The notes under the pieces: model-generated
The model's database searches: none
What the model saw: the letters and a program-made list of their open reading frames with translations, nothing else
Told to the model about the DNA's origin: nothing
Position numbers and translations under genes: made by a program
DNA from: an uncultured Bacilli bacterium
Lineage (GTDB): Bacteria; Bacillota_I; Bacilli_A; RF39; UBA660
Direction of reading: 5' to 3'
DNA: 14,407 nucleotides
Assembly: GCA_947589165.1 (NCBI GenBank)
Contig: CANQCH010000014.1
Location: 1 to 14,407, forward strand
Shown: piece after piece, positions 13,328 to 14,407 of the stretch
How the letters are laid out: the number at the start of each line of letters is the position of its first letter
Numbering within the stretch: the stretch's first letter is position 1

Positions 13328-13349
13328 TACAAGTTCTCTGAAACCTATA
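13328..13349 (-). promoter_or_regulatory. Candidate leader hairpin upstream of the rpsJ-proximal stem
   Basis: On the minus strand UAUAGGUUU and GAACUUGUA can pair over 9 positions, four of them G-U, around a CAGA loop. Its 5' arm begins with the same UAUAGG as the 3' arm of the next hairpin. That arm could instead pair with GUCUAUA at 13313-13319, which would exclude both local stems. If the promoter at 13354-13381 is the real one, transcription would begin around this stem's 5' end and might cut it short. Weakly supported. Confidence 0.28.
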
Positions 13350-13353
13350 AATA

Positions 13354-13381
13354 ATTTTACCAACTTATCCTAGTGTATCAG
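13354..13381 (-). promoter_or_regulatory. Candidate operon promoter with extended -10
   Basis: On the minus strand CTGATA (13376-13381, four of six matches to TTGACA) is followed after 16 bases by TAAAAT (13354-13359, five of six matches to TATAAT). The -10 is preceded by TGG, giving the extended -10 form TGnTAAAAT. The start site would fall near 13347, leaving a leader of about 65 bases before rpsJ. This is my preferred promoter for the operon, judged by pattern only. Confidence 0.45.
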
Positions 13382-13428
13382 TAACCTCGCACATCCACGC
13401 AGTCATACAAATACAATTTTAGCACTAA

Positions 13429-13459
13429 ATTATATGAAAAAGCAAGCATTTTTTTACAA
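13429..13459 (-). promoter_or_regulatory. Alternative operon promoter overlapping the upstream terminator
   Basis: A perfect TATAAT lies at 13429-13434 on the minus strand. The best -35 match is TTGTAA (13454-13459), four of six bases, at a long spacing of 19, and it falls in the loop of the upstream gene's terminator. If used, it would give a leader of about 140 bases. AT-rich sequence makes a chance match plausible. Confidence 0.3.
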
Positions 13460-13471
13460 AAATACTTGCTT
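13436..13471 (-). terminator. Intrinsic terminator of the upstream surface-protein gene
   Basis: On the minus strand AAGCAAGTATTTTT and AAAAATGCTTGCTT (13440-13471) pair over 14 positions with one G-U pair and a four-base GTAA loop. The 3' arm runs into a short T run before CATATAA. It lies 12 bases after the stop codon of the gene at 13484, so it should end that transcript and separate it from the ribosomal operon. Confidence 0.85.
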
Positions 13472-13483
13472 AAAATTTATTTA

Positions 13484-14407
13484 TTAACTTAAGCCTATAC
13501 GATAAGGATTTGTTTTTTCACCATAACCATTTAATATTTTTGCTAATGAGGAAAGATAAAAAACCGGACGAACACTAAAGGCATGATCATTAATTGTATT
13601 ATAAGGAGCTCCTCCTACTGCATTACCAACTTCGTTTATACTAATTGCTAAATTTGTTACAAATGTCGCCGAATTACGTGAAATTGTCCATTCTTCTAAA
13701 CCCATATATAACCAATTGTTAATAATTACGGTATCCTGCATATATAATGGAGTATTCCAAAAAGACGGTGCAACGGCATAACCAAAATCACTTATATACA
13801 TAAGACCAATTTGGCGAGTAATTACTTCATTTGGTAAAGGTGAATATACATAATCAACAATTCCCATTTCATATTTATAAAAATCGCTTATAGCAAAGGA
13901 AGTATCATTCATTCCCACTATCCGCCATTGATGATTAGTAATTAAATTATTGGTATCAATACCTTTACTTTGCAAGTAGCTTAAAAAATCTCCATTTAAA
14001 TTGGTATTATTTAAAGTGCTGTTATTCCAATCATTATTATAATTGTCGTTACTAGTCCAAAAATAACCACCGACATTAGCATAATTATTACCTTGATAAT
14101 AAGTATCGCCTTTACTATAGGCACTACCACTATAAGCACCTGTAATGCCTAATTGTTCTTTTGTAGCATAATCATATTTAATTAATTTCAATTCGTATTC
14201 ATCGTTTTCTTTTTTAAATAAACCAATAATCCGATATAAATCATCATTGGATTGACATGGTCCTTCATTAGTCGTTCCATCTAAACAAACATAATTATTG
14301 ACTTCTGCGCTTGGGCCACTATAACGATAAGAATTATCGCCGGCCTCTAAGTCACTATTACTATCTATACTATTACCATCATGATAAAATAAAGTTTTAT
14401 CTTTGCC
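13484..14407 (-). CDS. Probable extracellular Asn/Tyr-rich protein, C-terminal part (5' end outside window)
   Basis: The frame is open from the window edge (14407) to a TAA at 13484, giving 307 codons. A TTG at 14191 could be taken for a start, but the coding pattern clearly continues upstream, so I treat the gene as 5'-partial. No signal peptide or anchor can be judged. Visible pieces are NNYVCLDGTTNEGPC with two cysteines (residues 37-51 from the edge), LYRIIGLF (57-64), YELKLIKYDYA, then HQWRIVGM, RQIGLMYISDFGYA, EWTISRNS, and the closing FSVRPVFYLSSLAKI followed by GYGEKTNPYRI. From memory this motif order recurs in surface or pilin-like proteins of uncultured gut Bacilli and resembles the DUF6273-type layout; I could not confirm this. 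Rich in Asn, Tyr, Ser and Thr. Function unknown. It ends at its own terminator, so it is not part of the ribosomal operon. Confidence 0.85.
   Translation of the reverse strand, partial: GKDKTLFYHDGNSIDSNSDLEAGDNSYRYSGPSAEVNNYVCLDGTTNEGPCQSNDDLYRIIGLFKKENDEYELKLIKYDYATKEQLGITGAYSGSAYSKGDTYYQGNNYANVGGYFWTSNDNYNNDWNNSTLNNTNLNGDFLSYLQSKGIDTNNLITNHQWRIVGMNDTSFAISDFYKYEMGIVDYVYSPLPNEVITRQIGLMYISDFGYAVAPSFWNTPLYMQDTVIINNWLYMGLEEWTISRNSATFVTNLAISINEVGNAVGGAPYNTINDHAFSVRPVFYLSSLAKILNGYGEKTNPYRIGLS

Noticed and set aside
14189..14191. TTG at 14191 as the true start of the surface-protein gene
   Set aside because: The frame stays open to the window edge, and the upstream part carries matching motifs (two Cys, LYRIIGLF) that run smoothly into the downstream part.

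Overview
The window is almost entirely one long ribosomal-protein operon on the minus strand, the fused S10-spc-alpha cluster. Transcription runs from about position 13350 down to the left edge. Gene order is rpsJ, rplC, rplD, rplW, rplB, rpsS, rplV, rpsC, rplP, rpmC, rpsQ, rplN, rplX, rplE, rpsZ, rpsH, rplF, rplR, rpsE, rplO, secY, adk, map, infA, rpmJ, rpsM, rpsK, rpoA. The operon leaves the window inside rpoA, so rplQ, the usual next gene, is not seen.

The gene order (secY-adk-map-infA-rpmJ, no rpsD in the alpha part), AT-rich codon use, strong AGGAGG-type ribosome binding sites, a zinc-type S14 and a zinc-type L36 all point to a low-GC Gram-positive (Bacilli/Mollicutes-like) bacterium. 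TGA is used as a stop at secY and map, which argues against the Mycoplasma/Spiroplasma code. The rpmD gene (L30), normally between rpsE and rplO, is absent. The flanking gene resembles surface proteins that I recall from uncultured gut Bacilli such as the RF39-type lineages. The lineage assignment is an inference.

At the right edge (13484-14407) lies the 3' part of an unrelated minus-strand gene for a probable extracellular Asn/Tyr-rich protein. It ends in a good intrinsic terminator (13436-13471). The 200-base gap before rpsJ holds that terminator, two candidate promoters for the operon and two candidate leader hairpins with a repeated UAUAGG element. No fusA or tuf gene lies immediately upstream.

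Functionally the genes make 22 ribosomal proteins, the SecY channel, adenylate kinase, methionine aminopeptidase, initiation factor IF-1 and the RNA polymerase alpha subunit. This is core growth machinery. Spacing is very tight: stop and start codons overlap at several junctions, and at eleven junctions the upstream stop codon is itself part of the next Shine-Dalgarno sequence.

I see no mobile element, CRISPR array, RNA gene or unknown multi-gene system. The unusual points are in the details: an acidic tail on L3, a lysine-rich tail replacing the normal C-terminus of L24, a substituted P-loop and a CxC lid motif in adenylate kinase, the missing L30 gene, and the candidate switching leader.
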